A DNA stretch of 55,067 nucleotides from Candidatus Woesearchaeota archaeon (lineage in GTDB: Archaea; Nanobdellota; Nanobdellia; Woesearchaeales; GW2011-AR4). Where the stretch lies: the NCBI GenBank assembly GCA_002688775.1, contig NZDH01000013.1:1-55067 (forward strand), in the 5' to 3' direction. The notes under the pieces are model-generated. The model searched no databases. It was given only the letters and a program-made list of their open reading frames with translations, and was not told the origin of the DNA. Shown in pieces: positions 1-8,637 of the stretch (position 1 is the first letter of the stretch; every line of letters starts with the position of its first letter). Position numbers and translations under genes: made by a program.

Positions 1-9
1 AAAAGGGGG

Positions 10-2823
10 ATGGAAGAATTCAAGGACCGATCAAGAAGAAAAGATACATTTTCCTATGAACATGAAGGATTCAGGCCTGAATATGATATTGGGCCGTCTT
101 ATGAAGGCTATTCTGATGAAGAAAGAATATTTGGGATGGTCTTTGAGATTATTGGGGATGACATAGATCCAAGAGACATAAAGCAGCACTGCAATGATCC
201 AAACAAGATTGCCGACATTGTAATTGAAAAATTCAGGGAAAAAGCCGGAGAAGTGCAAAATTTCTGCAGCAAGCTTGATAAAGACGAGTCAGACTGCACT
301 GAAAGATCAAAACAAGACTGCTCAAGAATAGGTACTCCTTTTGTAAGGGAAGACGCCGGTGAATTGGAAAAGATACAGTCAATTGCTTCATCGTGTCCTC
401 CGAATAAAGCTGCAATAGTGGAAGCATGCAAGTCAAGAAATAAGTTCATCCTTGATGACCAGCTGCAGTATATAGATGAATCATGCAGAAAAAGATTTGA
501 TTTTGAAGGTGACAGATTATTAAGGGAATGCGAAAGATTCAAACAAAACCAGGATTGCAATAAAGAAGATTTTCTGAGAAGATGTTTGGGTGGAACCCAA
601 AGGGACGATTTTATCCCAGTTGACAATTCAGGCAGAGGAAGTGTCGGTTTTCTATATGCAGAATGGGAATGCTATGATGGCTATACTGAATCTCATGGCG
701 GACAATGCATATCCCAAGGCGAATGGAGCAACGATGCAAGAAAAACTTGTGAAAATCACTGCAACCCTGACACAGGCAAATGCGGAGTAAACAGTTTCAG
801 CGTAAGGGACGAATGCCGAAGAGGCTCAGATACAGTTTGTCCTCCGATCGCATTGCCATTGTGCGTTGAAGGATATAAACTTGTAAAGCATTTTGATCAA
901 AATGGCTGCGAATCTTATGATTGCGTCTTTGAAGAAACTGCATGCCCTCAGGATGCAAGGGAATGCCCTGACGGAAGTTTTGTTTCAAGAGTTGGCCCTA
1001 ATTGTGAATTTGAAGCTTGTAAAAAAGAAGGAAACTGTGCTTATTATGACAGGAATGGGGTTAAGGAAGAGCACTGCGCTAATTGCGGGAATGGAGTTTG
1101 TGAATCTTATGAAGGATGCACTTCATCTAGTTGCAGCGAAGGTGTTTGTACTAGTGATTGTGGAGGATTGTATTGTCCACAGGATTGTGAACCAGTTGGA
1201 TGCACAGAAGATGCAAAAATCTGCCCTGACGGAACTGCTGTCGGAAGAATACCTCCTGACTGCAATTTTGAACCATGCCCTTCAAATTTTGAATGCACCA
1301 CAAAATCAGATTGCGGAATCGGAACCTGCCATGATGGATCTACTTTTGACCAGTATAACTGCCTAAACAACCAATGTGTTCCAATTAATTATATACAGGA
1401 TCCTTGTTATGTTCCCTGCCCTGAACCTGTAAGGCCTCAATGTCCTCCTGATTCATTTATAGAAGAAAGATTTGATGAAAAAGGCTGCGTATTTTATGAA
1501 TGCAAACAGCCAGAATGCCCACAAGTTCAGGAACCAACATGCAATCCAGATTCTACTTTAGAAACTTATTATGACAGTGCAGGGTGTATAACAGACTATC
1601 AATGCATAAAGAACGAAATAGCATGTCCTGAAATTGCCAAACCAAGCTGTGGAGAAAATGAAAGCATTACATCAAGATATGATGACTCAGGATGTGTTGT
1701 TGCTTTTGAATGTATCACTATAACAAGTACAAGCCAGATTACAGGCAATGTTATAGCTGCCACTTATGAAGATGTCTTAGGTAATTGTGAACATTCCTGG
1801 CTAGAACAGGAAAGGAGCTGTTCAAACACGCCTTCTTCATGCGACAGGAATTCTTTTATTGAAAAATGCAAAGAACAGGAAAGGCTGCATTACTCCGACA
1901 GCGACTTCAGGAACAGGGATAATTGCGAACTGGAATCAGAAGCTGAGCTAAGGCATGTTGAGCAGAGATGTTCAAGGATGGAAGAAGACAAACAGCGCTG
2001 CTTTGAAGACAGCAAAAGAAGATGTGAAGAAAAAACAGGATTGGCGCAAAAGTGTACTGGAACCTTGACTGAGGAGAATTTAAGGAAGTTCATAGTCAGG
2101 GAAGCCGAGATAAGATGCAAATTCGGCGACATAATAGAAGATGAGGATGATGTAAGGGGGGCTGATAAAGTCGAGATTGTTTTGGCAGTCCTGAACACAG
2201 CAACCCAGGATGATATAACTAAACTGGAATTATTCATCGATGACTTGCATGAAGAATTAAGATTACAGGATACCACTGTTTACAAAGGAATAATATCCCC
2301 TAGCAGTTTTGGTGACATAAAATTGCTTCCATTCGTTGCTAACGCCAAGATAAGCACTTTCGCAAGTTCTGACAGGTCAAGAGAAGTAAAAACAGAAATT
2401 GTTGCAGGGCATAAAGTTAGAGAAGCTGCAGGCAAATTAGCTTCATTAAGAGATTCTGATGTTCCAAATGAATATCTTTACATCATAGAAGACAAGGCAG
2501 GCGATGTCCTTGATGTTTCAGATGAATTAGAAGCCATTGAAAAGAAAGAAGATGACAAAGGCATCGGATACAAATTAAGATTATTGTTAGGGCTTGCAAA
2601 AGCTGCTGAACGAGAGGAGATTAACCAGCTTACATCAAGCAAGGAAAAACTAAGTGATTCAATCTCAACATTGACTAATCTGATTGACGAAGTCCCAAGC
2701 GACGTTGCAAAAGCAATTCTCCGAGAACAAGTTGATAATCTAAAGAGCCAGCTTGATGAAATAGAAGTTCTGATCGAAGTCAAGCAAAAGAAAGCAAAAG
2801 GTTTGTTTGGGATTTTTGGGTAA
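10..2823 (+). CDS. Cysteine-rich multi-module surface protein, probably 5' partial
   Basis: Predicted secreted or surface protein of unknown function; I do not recognise a named family. From about residue 280 to 570 there are six modules of roughly 30 residues with the pattern CP-x(4-6)-C, a variable stretch, then GC or NC with a final C four to six residues later, for example CPQDARECPDG and CTEDAKICPDG. A compact Cys-rich segment (CGNGVCESYEGC) sits between modules 2 and 3. A stretch reading ITGNVIA follows the last module, and the C-terminal third is charged and mostly helical. The reading frame is open upstream of the first ATG to the window edge and no signal peptide follows that ATG, so the true start is probably outside the window. 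Many cysteines imply disulfides and an extracytoplasmic place, which is inference. Confidence 0.75.
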   Translation: MEEFKDRSRRKDTFSYEHEGFRPEYDIGPSYEGYSDEERIFGMVFEIIGDDIDPRDIKQHCNDPNKIADIVIEKFREKAGEVQNFCSKLDKDESDCTERSKQDCSRIGTPFVREDAGELEKIQSIASSCPPNKAAIVEACKSRNKFILDDQLQYIDESCRKRFDFEGDRLLRECERFKQNQDCNKEDFLRRCLGGTQRDDFIPVDNSGRGSVGFLYAEWECYDGYTESHGGQCISQGEWSNDARKTCENHCNPDTGKCGVNSFSVRDECRRGSDTVCPPIALPLCVEGYKLVKHFDQNGCESYDCVFEETACPQDARECPDGSFVSRVGPNCEFEACKKEGNCAYYDRNGVKEEHCANCGNGVCESYEGCTSSSCSEGVCTSDCGGLYCPQDCEPVGCTEDAKICPDGTAVGRIPPDCNFEPCPSNFECTTKSDCGIGTCHDGSTFDQYNCLNNQCVPINYIQDPCYVPCPEPVRPQCPPDSFIEERFDEKGCVFYECKQPECPQVQEPTCNPDSTLETYYDSAGCITDYQCIKNEIACPEIAKPSCGENESITSRYDDSGCVVAFECITITSTSQITGNVIAATYEDVLGNCEHSWLEQERSCSNTPSSCDRNSFIEKCKEQERLHYSDSDFRNRDNCELESEAELRHVEQRCSRMEEDKQRCFEDSKRRCEEKTGLAQKCTGTLTEENLRKFIVREAEIRCKFGDIIEDEDDVRGADKVEIVLAVLNTATQDDITKLELFIDDLHEELRLQDTTVYKGIISPSSFGDIKLLPFVANAKISTFASSDRSREVKTEIVAGHKVREAAGKLASLRDSDVPNEYLYIIEDKAGDVLDVSDELEAIEKKEDDKGIGYKLRLLLGLAKAAEREEINQLTSSKEKLSDSISTLTNLIDEVPSDVAKAILREQVDNLKSQLDEIEVLIEVKQKKAKGLFGIFG

Positions 2824-2863
2824 GTGAGAGTTCTGGATGGTTTTTGGATGTACTTTTACAAAA

Positions 2864-3157
2864 TTAAAATTTATTAAGTTTAAGATAGACTAGTATCCTA
2901 TCAATAATTGTATATGAAGTAACTATTAAAATCAAATAATAAAACCATTTTGTTGTTTGTGTTAAAACTTCCATATTTAATATCCAATAAACTAGAAAAG
3001 CAAGAATAAACAAAGCATTGAAAAGATCTTTATGTTTAAGATATAACTTATCTATGTCTGGGAATATTTCAATTTTTTTAATATACTCAATTTTTAGTAA
3101 CCTAAGAATCCAATTACCCAACCTAGATAAGCTATCCCCCACCGTTTCAGAATACAT
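2864..3157 (-). CDS. Small hypothetical membrane protein
   Basis: About 97 residues, no family recognised. There are two hydrophobic stretches near the C-terminal half (around FNALFILAFLVYWIL and WFYYLILIVTSYTII), so it is probably an integral membrane protein with two segments. I chose the ATG at 3157 rather than the TTG at 3178 because this avoids overlap with the upstream gene, whose stop lies 2 nt before. It is probably co-transcribed with the 71-residue membrane protein directly upstream. Function unknown. Confidence 0.5.
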   Translation of the reverse strand: MYSETVGDSLSRLGNWILRLLKIEYIKKIEIFPDIDKLYLKHKDLFNALFILAFLVYWILNMEVLTQTTKWFYYLILIVTSYTIIDRILVYLKLNKF

Positions 3158-3159
3158 AA

Positions 3160-3375
3160 TCACAAATTTATAGAACAAATATGCAAAATAGCAATGAAAA
3201 ACAGATAGATAACAGCTTGGATAAAAATTATGGTTAAAATTGATGTAGATGGGTTGGTTAAGATTTCGTTATTCTCCTGATATAAAACATACACAAAAAC
3301 AGACATAAATGCACTTAAAACTGCAGAAACAACAATCAATATTAATTCTTTGGAACTCAGATTATCTTTAGCCAT
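3160..3375 (-). CDS. Small hypothetical membrane protein
   Basis: 71 residues with two predicted membrane spans (IVVSAVLSAFMSVFVYVLY and LTIIFIQAVIYLFFIAIL) joined by a short loop; no known motif. An AT-rich TATA-like stretch lies about 25 nt before the ATG, which fits a leaderless transcript. The next gene starts 2 nt after its stop, so the two likely form a two-gene unit. Function unknown; small size keeps confidence moderate. Confidence 0.45.
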   Translation of the reverse strand: MAKDNLSSKELILIVVSAVLSAFMSVFVYVLYQENNEILTNPSTSILTIIFIQAVIYLFFIAILHICSINL

Positions 3376-3524
3376 AATATTATCTTTGATTCTTAATATA
3401 AAAACATTTTGTAAAAGTAAGGCTCAAACATTTTTGGCACAGAAAAAGTGGTAGCCCCTTCTGGCATTTAACACCACTTCCACCAACCCCCAAACTTTTT
3501 TCCCATATTATAAATAACCACTAC

Positions 3525-3556
3525 CCACTGGACATGGACGCGTGAACTATTTAAAG
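3525..3556 (+). promoter_or_regulatory. CCACTGGACATG element plus TATA box (copy 1)
   Basis: CCACTGGACATG at 3525-3536 is followed after about 12 nt by the TATA-like CTATTTAAAG. The same 12-mer with a nearly identical spacing and TATA box occurs before the homing endonuclease (37387-37398) and, on the other strand, before the XerA-type recombinase (54731-54752). Here it points into the degenerate tRNA-Leu copy. It may be an activator site or an upstream promoter element; that is inference from the repetition. Confidence 0.6.
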
Positions 3557-3593
3557 CTGGAATTCTATCATTGTTGATAAAAATAAAGAAAAA

Positions 3594-3646
3594 ATGGCCG
3601 AGAAAGGCCATAAGACGCTGGACTAAAAATCAGTTAACGTTGACCC
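3594..3646 (+). pseudogene. Degenerate partial tRNA-Leu copy
   Basis: This stretch aligns base for base with the D arm, anticodon arm and first half of the variable arm of the intact tRNA-Leu 100 nt downstream (shared blocks GCTGGACT and CGTTGACCC). It lacks an acceptor stem and T arm, and its anticodon stem is broken. It looks like a truncated tandem duplicate of the tRNA gene that has decayed. It sits just behind a TATA box, so it may still be transcribed. Confidence 0.65.
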
Positions 3647-3688
3647 ATGGTAAATTATACAAAGGACATATTTATAGTTTTCGGTAAA

Positions 3689-3805
3689 GCCGGGGTGGCT
3701 GAGTCTGGCCTAAGGCGCTGGACTTAAGATCCAGTTAGCGTTGACCCTAACGCTACGAGGGTTCAAATGCTAATGGAGGAGTAGCTGTAATTCCCTCCCC
3801 CGGCG
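3689..3805 (+). tRNA. tRNA-Leu(TAA) with a 24-nt T-loop intron
   Basis: Acceptor GCCGGGG (3689-3695) pairs fully with CCCCGGC (3798-3804). The anticodon loop CTTAAGA carries TAA between five-base-pair stems, and the long variable arm has a perfect 7-bp stem (TAGCGTT/AACGCTA), as expected of a class II tRNA-Leu. The T stem GAGGG (3757-3761) pairs with CCCTC (3793-3797), but 24 extra bases interrupt the T loop. Removing 3768-3791 restores the canonical loop TTCAAAT. The junction folds as bulge-helix-bulge: central helix TTCA/TGTA with one T-T mismatch, three-base bulges AAT and ATT, and inner helix GCTA/TAGC. The apparent discriminator base is G rather than the usual A. A TATA-like TTTATA lies about 15-20 nt upstream. 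Confidence 0.88.
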
Positions 3806-3828
3806 CCGAAAATAAACTAGAATTTAAC

Positions 3829-5265
3829 TTATCTACTATAACCCCTTCTTCTGTGATGATAACCGCCACCACGATGAGACCTTCCGCCTGAATGTGATGG
3901 TCTTTCTCCTGAACGGTGTGATCTTTCACCGGAATGAGATCGTTCTCCTGAATGAGACCTCTCACCTGAATATGATGATCTTTCACCTGAATGATGGGAT
4001 CTTCCTGAGCCATGAGAACTTCTTCCTCTATATCCTCCTCCATGGGATCTTCCGCCTGAGTGGCCTCTGTATCCACCTCTATGTCCGCCTCTATTTGAAT
4101 ATCCTCCTCTGCGATCGCCACGGCCTTGTCCGGAATCTCTGGATCCGGCAAAGAAAGCAACTCTCTCAAATTGAGGAACCTGAACCTGCTCTATGACTAT
4201 TGACCTGTCACTCATCACATTTCTGAAGTTTTCATGGTCTGCTTCTGCAATGAGTGAGATGACTGTGCCTTCCTGTCCGGCTCTTGCTGTCCTTCCGATC
4301 CTGTGGATATATTCTTTTGAAGTTTTTGGAGAATCATAATTGATGACATGGCTTACATTCTTTATGTCCAATCCCCTTGCTGCAACATCGCTTGCGACCA
4401 AAATATCAATCTTCTTATTATGAAATAGGTCAATTGCCCGCTTTCTCCTGTTTTGCGTCAATCCGCCATGCAAACCTTCTGAGTTTACGCCTTGTTTGTA
4501 AAGATTTTTGCTCAATACATCAACTCTTCTCCTTGTTGCGCAAAATATCAAGGTCAACCCAGGCGATTCATGCTTCAGAAGATGCATCAATAGTGAAAAT
4601 TTATTTTTTGATTCAATATCATAGAATTGCTGTTTCATCTTGCTTTCTTCAACATAAGACTGGACCTTGACTTTGACAGGATGTTTCATGTGATGCCTTA
4701 CAATATCCTGCACCTGTGTTGATATTGTAGCGCTGAACAGCAATGTCTGCCTGTCTTTAGGTATCTGGGAGATTATTTTCTCAACATCTTCTATGAATCC
4801 CATCTCAAACATTTTATCAGCTTCATCAAGAATTAAGGTCCTGACTTGATTCAGTTGAATCGTCCGCCTCTGGACATGATCGAGCATTCTTCCGGGTGTT
4901 GCAACAACAATGTTGGCGCTCATCAGGGAATGAATTTGCGGATTGATAGAAACCCCGCCATAAACCTGGATAATCTTCACACGCATGTGCTTGGCAAATT
5001 TTCTCATTTCTGTTGCGACTTGTTCGCACAATTCGCGGGTAGGAACTAATATTACAGCCTGCAATCTATAAGCAGGATTTATCTTTTCCAGTGTTGGAAA
5101 TCCAAACGCCGCAGTCTTTCCTGATCCTGTCTGAGACTGCCCAATAACATCCTGCCCTTTCTGGATTAAAGGGATTGCTTTTCTCTGGATGTCTGTCAAC
5201 TCAGAAAATCCTAATTCCTGAAATGCTCTAGCCAGTTCTGGCTTTAAGTTTATGTCTAAGTTCAT
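3829..5265 (-). CDS. DEAD-box ATP-dependent RNA helicase
   Basis: Unwinds or remodels RNA using ATP, probably in ribosome assembly or RNA turnover in an AT-rich archaeon. All superfamily 2 motifs are present in order: Q motif (FSELTDIQRKAIP), Walker A (SQTGSGKT), PTREL, TPGR, DEAD, SAT, and HRIGRTAR. The two RecA-like domains fill roughly residues 1-370. The C-terminal ~100 residues are a Gly/Arg/Ser/His-rich tail with repeated SGERSH units, likely an RNA-binding or phase-separating region. The ATG at 5265 is preferred over the TTG at 5277 because a TATA-like box lies about 25 nt before it. It is convergent with the tRNA-Leu gene. Confidence 0.95.
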   Translation of the reverse strand: MNLDINLKPELARAFQELGFSELTDIQRKAIPLIQKGQDVIGQSQTGSGKTAAFGFPTLEKINPAYRLQAVILVPTRELCEQVATEMRKFAKHMRVKIIQVYGGVSINPQIHSLMSANIVVATPGRMLDHVQRRTIQLNQVRTLILDEADKMFEMGFIEDVEKIISQIPKDRQTLLFSATISTQVQDIVRHHMKHPVKVKVQSYVEESKMKQQFYDIESKNKFSLLMHLLKHESPGLTLIFCATRRRVDVLSKNLYKQGVNSEGLHGGLTQNRRKRAIDLFHNKKIDILVASDVAARGLDIKNVSHVINYDSPKTSKEYIHRIGRTARAGQEGTVISLIAEADHENFRNVMSDRSIVIEQVQVPQFERVAFFAGSRDSGQGRGDRRGGYSNRGGHRGGYRGHSGGRSHGGGYRGRSSHGSGRSHHSGERSSYSGERSHSGERSHSGERSHRSGERPSHSGGRSHRGGGYHHRRRGYSR

Positions 5266-5458
5266 TTTTACGTTCAATTAATCTCAGAAATATAGCATTT
5301 ATTTGAAGACTGAACCACTAATCATCAATATGTATATTCCTGCTCTTCTAAAGCTGATATAATCCCAGCTTTTTGTTGTTATTACTATATCTCCATTATA
5401 GGGCCCGCTTTTTAAAGGTTTCTATTGTATTTAGAATTTATAAACTTCTTAAAATTGG

Positions 5459-5698
5459 CTAGCCTTGAGAAAGTGGTTGCAATACATACCCCATTCCATG
5501 TCTAGCAACATAACCTGAGCACTGCATAGCCAATAAAACAGATACAACATTACATGTAGCTTCAAGATCCCTAACAATTACAGCAGCTTCTTCTTTAACT
5601 GTAGTAAGCCCTAATTCTTGACCTGGAGAGTATCTCTCTAATAAAGTAGAATGTAACAATTCTGCTATAGCCAATGTGTCAGGATCAGTTTGTTTCAT
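5459..5698 (-). CDS. Hypothetical protein
   Basis: 79 residues, predicted mostly helical, with no membrane span and no motif I recognise. Its composition (few lysines, a normal spread of acidic and hydrophobic residues) is compatible with a real small protein. It stands alone between the helicase and trhO, 31 nt downstream of the trhO stop on the same strand. Nothing in the context indicates a role. Confidence 0.4.
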   Translation of the reverse strand: MKQTDPDTLAIAELLHSTLLERYSPGQELGLTTVKEEAAVIVRDLEATCNVVSVLLAMQCSGYVARHGMGYVLQPLSQG

Positions 5699-5729
5699 TA
5701 ATTTCAGAAAACAAGTTTATTTTATAAAT

Positions 5730-6626
5730 TTAACTATCTTGAATCAAAACACACACTTTCCTTCTCTTAGGAGCAACACGACATCCTTCACAACAGCTTG
5801 TATTGTGTTTTTCTTTGCATCCGTCACAGGAAATAAACAATTTATCGCAGTCAAGGTTATGGCAGTTCATTATTTCATCTGATTTGACTCCGCACCAAAC
5901 ACAGTTGTCGATCGGCTCATGGTTTTTATTCATCGGTACAGCCAGCCTGTCATCAAAAACAAAGCACTTTCCTTCCCAATAAGTGTCAGGAAATTCATTG
6001 CAGAAACTTAAGATACCTCCTTTAAGCTGTGATACGTTGCTGAAACCATGCTCTTTCAGGAAAGCAGACGCTTTTTCGCATCGAACGCCGCCAGTGCAAT
6101 AAGTAACTATTTTTTTATCTTTAATATCTTCGATTTCATTTAATTTTTCCGGCAATTCCCTAAAAGTGCACATACTTACAGTTCTTGCATTCCTGAACTT
6201 GCCAATTTTTGCTTCATAATCATTTCTCATATCAACCAAAACAATGTCTTCTTTTTTGTCAAGTGATTCTTTCAGTTCTTTTGGCGTCATATAGCTGGCA
6301 GTATTCTTAAGATCGACATCAAAACCAAAATTAACAATCTCTTTCCTTAACCTGACAAACATTTTTCTGTAAGCAGGTTTATCTACGAGCTGTTCTTTAA
6401 AATCAATATCAGAAAACAAAGGATTGCTTCTCAAATTTTTCTTATATTCTTCAACAATATCTTTTGGGCCGCAAACACAGCCATTAATACCCTCTTCACC
6501 CACCATTATCCTGCCTTTTAATCCTAATTCTTTGCAGAATTCAAGATGCTGCTGCTGGAATTCCAGAGAATCATTTATTTTAACGTATTTGTAAAAAGAA
6601 ACTACAAGTTTTTGAGTATCTTTCAT
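5730..6626 (-). CDS. trhO: tRNA uridine-34 5-hydroxylase TrhO (rhodanese family)
   Basis: Family members make 5-hydroxyuridine at the wobble position of tRNA. An N-terminal acylphosphatase-like/ferredoxin-like domain (with MVGEEGINGCVCG) precedes a rhodanese domain whose active-site loop TYCTGGVRC places the catalytic cysteine at about residue 177. The C-terminal ~70 residues carry paired cysteines (CVWCG, CDGC, CCEGC) typical of this family, probably a zinc-binding tail. Length (298 residues) is usual. The ATG overlaps the stop of the upstream metalloprotease gene by 4 nt, implying translational coupling. Confidence 0.9.
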   Translation of the reverse strand: MKDTQKLVVSFYKYVKINDSLEFQQQHLEFCKELGLKGRIMVGEEGINGCVCGPKDIVEEYKKNLRSNPLFSDIDFKEQLVDKPAYRKMFVRLRKEIVNFGFDVDLKNTASYMTPKELKESLDKKEDIVLVDMRNDYEAKIGKFRNARTVSMCTFRELPEKLNEIEDIKDKKIVTYCTGGVRCEKASAFLKEHGFSNVSQLKGGILSFCNEFPDTYWEGKCFVFDDRLAVPMNKNHEPIDNCVWCGVKSDEIMNCHNLDCDKLFISCDGCKEKHNTSCCEGCRVAPKRRKVCVLIQDS

Positions 6627-7819
6627 ATTCTTGCTCTTATGATCTTTCTCAATTTTACCAATTCAGGAAAGTCATAGAAGAATTTGGCCTTCTGGTCTGA
6701 AATCTTGTTCCCATTTGGCTTTTCCTGAAGAACAAATGCAGTCCAGGATTCTGCTATGTCTTCTCCGGGGTTTGTTGCAGCATAGTCAGTCACAAACCTT
6801 GATTCATATTTGATGTAAAAATTATCCAAAGCTTCGTAATATTCATCATCATCTTCAATTTCCTGAAAACCCAGGAATTCATCATAGGTGCCTTTCCAGA
6901 ATTTGCTGAAGAATAGGTTCATATAGGAACTTTTTTTGGTGCAGCCTTCCCGGGTAAAGAAGTTAGGATTGCAGTTTTTCTCAAGCCTGATAAAATCATC
7001 ATCTGAAAGGTCTGCATTCAGTATCAGATCAACCTGTTTTTCATTCAATGTCAGCAGATGCCCGAATTCATGTATCAAAGTGTATGTCAATTCTTTCTTG
7101 TCAAGCTCATTGCCGCTCACAAAAGCATCCTGGATGTCAATCATCAAATCCCAATTTTTCAGGTTTTTTTCATTCTGGTTTACTGCAGCAAAAGTCTCTT
7201 CTTTTCCGTCAGTCCCGACATGATATTCGACCAAGAATGGCGTATTGGACAATGGAATGAGGGATTTATACCTATCCCAGATTATTTGGTGCTTGTCAGA
7301 ATCATCCTGCAATGTCTTCAATGAATTGTCATCCAATGCCGGCTTTTCATATAATTGGATAGCCTCGCCGTTGATATTGTATTTAGCCAGGATTGTAATA
7401 TCTTCAGGTACTATATCCTTGAAATCCTCTTCGCCCTCAAAAAAATCCTCGCCTATGTCCTCTGCATTTTGGCTGATCTCTTCCTCTATCCTGAGGCATT
7501 CCTCTTCAGTATCACAATCTATGTAACATAATTTCTCAACCGGATCGTATTTTTCACCTTCAAAACAGTCTTCCGGCTCCATGAAGAAGTATTCATCATC
7601 ATAAAATTCTTCTTCATCATAGAATTCATCATCAAATTCTTGTTCAACATCTCCTACCTTATCAACTTCTTCTACCTTATCAACAACTTCTTCATTATAT
7701 TGTTCTTCAGCGTAAAAATCCAGGTTCTCATCTGTGTAATAAACAGGATCAATTGTACATCCAATCATGAAAATAGCTGCAAAAATCAGGATAACAAACA
7801 GAGTATTGCTTGATTTCAT
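6623..7819 (-). CDS. Putative lipoprotein zinc metalloprotease
   Basis: An N-terminal hydrophobic segment ending FMIGC gives a lipobox with Cys at about residue 21, so the protein is probably lipid-anchored outside the membrane. A very acidic linker (residues ~35-140, many E/D/Y) follows. The catalytic signature LIHEFGHLLTLN near residue 250 is an HExxH zinc-protease motif with a third candidate ligand downstream. The family is not assigned; the arrangement resembles gluzincin-like surface peptidases. It overlaps trhO by 4 nt. A lgt gene for lipid attachment is present at 24252-25043. Confidence 0.75.
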   Translation of the reverse strand: MKSSNTLFVILIFAAIFMIGCTIDPVYYTDENLDFYAEEQYNEEVVDKVEEVDKVGDVEQEFDDEFYDEEEFYDDEYFFMEPEDCFEGEKYDPVEKLCYIDCDTEEECLRIEEEISQNAEDIGEDFFEGEEDFKDIVPEDITILAKYNINGEAIQLYEKPALDDNSLKTLQDDSDKHQIIWDRYKSLIPLSNTPFLVEYHVGTDGKEETFAAVNQNEKNLKNWDLMIDIQDAFVSGNELDKKELTYTLIHEFGHLLTLNEKQVDLILNADLSDDDFIRLEKNCNPNFFTREGCTKKSSYMNLFFSKFWKGTYDEFLGFQEIEDDDEYYEALDNFYIKYESRFVTDYAATNPGEDIAESWTAFVLQEKPNGNKISDQKAKFFYDFPELVKLRKIIRARI

Positions 7820-7951
7820 TTGTTGTAAACTATCCTTTATCGATTAATAAATTTATTGATTTCAATCATAACATTTAAATAAAATGCCCAAATCCTATGA
7901 AAAAAATGTTAAAACGAGTTCGGCTTGTTTTTACGGAATGGGGTTGTTAAT

Positions 7952-8380
7952 ATGCAAGTCAAAAAAGGAAACAAGATAAAAGTTGATTATACCGGAACAT
8001 TGGAAGATGGCACGGTATTTGACACATCTAAAGACAAGCTGCCTTTGGAATTTGAAGTAGGCTCTGGCCAGGTCATCAAGGGTTTTGATGAGGCTGTCAC
8101 AGGCATGGAAAAAGGGCAGGAAAAAGAAATAAATCTGAAGCCATCAGAAGCTTACGGTGACATAAATGCATCATTGGTAAATAAAATTCCAAGGGACAAA
8201 TTGCCGCCTGAACCAGAGCCAAAAGAAGGGATGGCATTGCTTTTGAAATCACCGGAAGGAAAGCAGTTTCCGGCAAAGATAACTCAAGTATCAGATAAAG
8301 AGATAACTATTGACATGAATCATCCTTTGGCTGGAAAAACTTTGAAGTTCAAGATAAAAGTTGTTGAGATTGCTGCTTAA
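7952..8380 (+). CDS. FKBP-type peptidyl-prolyl isomerase (SlyD-like)
   Basis: Catalyses cis-trans isomerisation of prolyl bonds and acts as a folding helper in the cytoplasm. The FKBP core is clear: VDYTGTLEDGTVFDTS, VIKGFDEAVTGM and a final hydrophobic strand. The insert between EAYGDINASL and HPLAGKTL is the IF (insert-in-flap) chaperone region of the short archaeal and SlyD-type FKBPs. I chose the ATG at 7952 (142 residues) over the in-frame TTG at 7925, because the protein then starts at the conserved first strand. The gene is convergent with the next one and their stop codons share a TTAA. Confidence 0.92.
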   Translation: MQVKKGNKIKVDYTGTLEDGTVFDTSKDKLPLEFEVGSGQVIKGFDEAVTGMEKGQEKEINLKPSEAYGDINASLVNKIPRDKLPPEPEPKEGMALLLKSPEGKQFPAKITQVSDKEITIDMNHPLAGKTLKFKIKVVEIAA

Positions 8381-8625
8381 AGACTTTCTAACCAGTTGTA
8401 CAGCCAGGCAAATATGAAAAACGCTACAAAGCATTCTACAAACCCGTATGCAAAACCTATAAGGCTGCCTAAAAAACTAACAGTATATCCAGGATAGACA
8501 CTGCCTATCAGATTAAGATATCCCATGGCATAGCCGTTAAACATTGAAATCCAGGTTATGACTAAAAAGAACAACCCGCAAATAATTCCGCCGGCCAAAC
8601 CAAATCTTGTTGCATTAAATGTCAT
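8377..8625 (-). CDS. Small membrane protein (holin-like annotation family)
   Basis: 82 residues with two hydrophobic spans (GLAGGIICGLFFLVITWI and SLIGFAYGFVECFVAFFIF). It resembles the small membrane proteins often labelled bacteriophage holin in archaeal and bacterial genomes, with a central GYTVSFLGSLIGFAYGF signature. True lytic function is unproven and unlikely from context. A good ribosome binding site (GAGGTG) lies 8-10 nt before the ATG. Its stop overlaps that of the FKBP gene. Confidence 0.65.
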   Translation of the reverse strand: MTFNATRFGLAGGIICGLFFLVITWISMFNGYAMGYLNLIGSVYPGYTVSFLGSLIGFAYGFVECFVAFFIFAWLYNWLESL

Positions 8626-8637
8626 TTTTCACCTCGT

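Noticed and set aside
3829-4150. Repeated units in the helicase tail as a possible CRISPR or minisatellite
   Set aside because: The units are short, in frame and encode SGERSH-type repeats; no spacers or conserved repeat lengths.
3753-4196. Frames on both strands across the helicase 3' end
   Set aside because: Low-complexity shadows of the Gly/Arg/Ser-rich helicase tail.
8377-8625. Phage holin implying a prophage
   Set aside because: No phage structural or lysis genes are nearby; the holin label of this family is weak.
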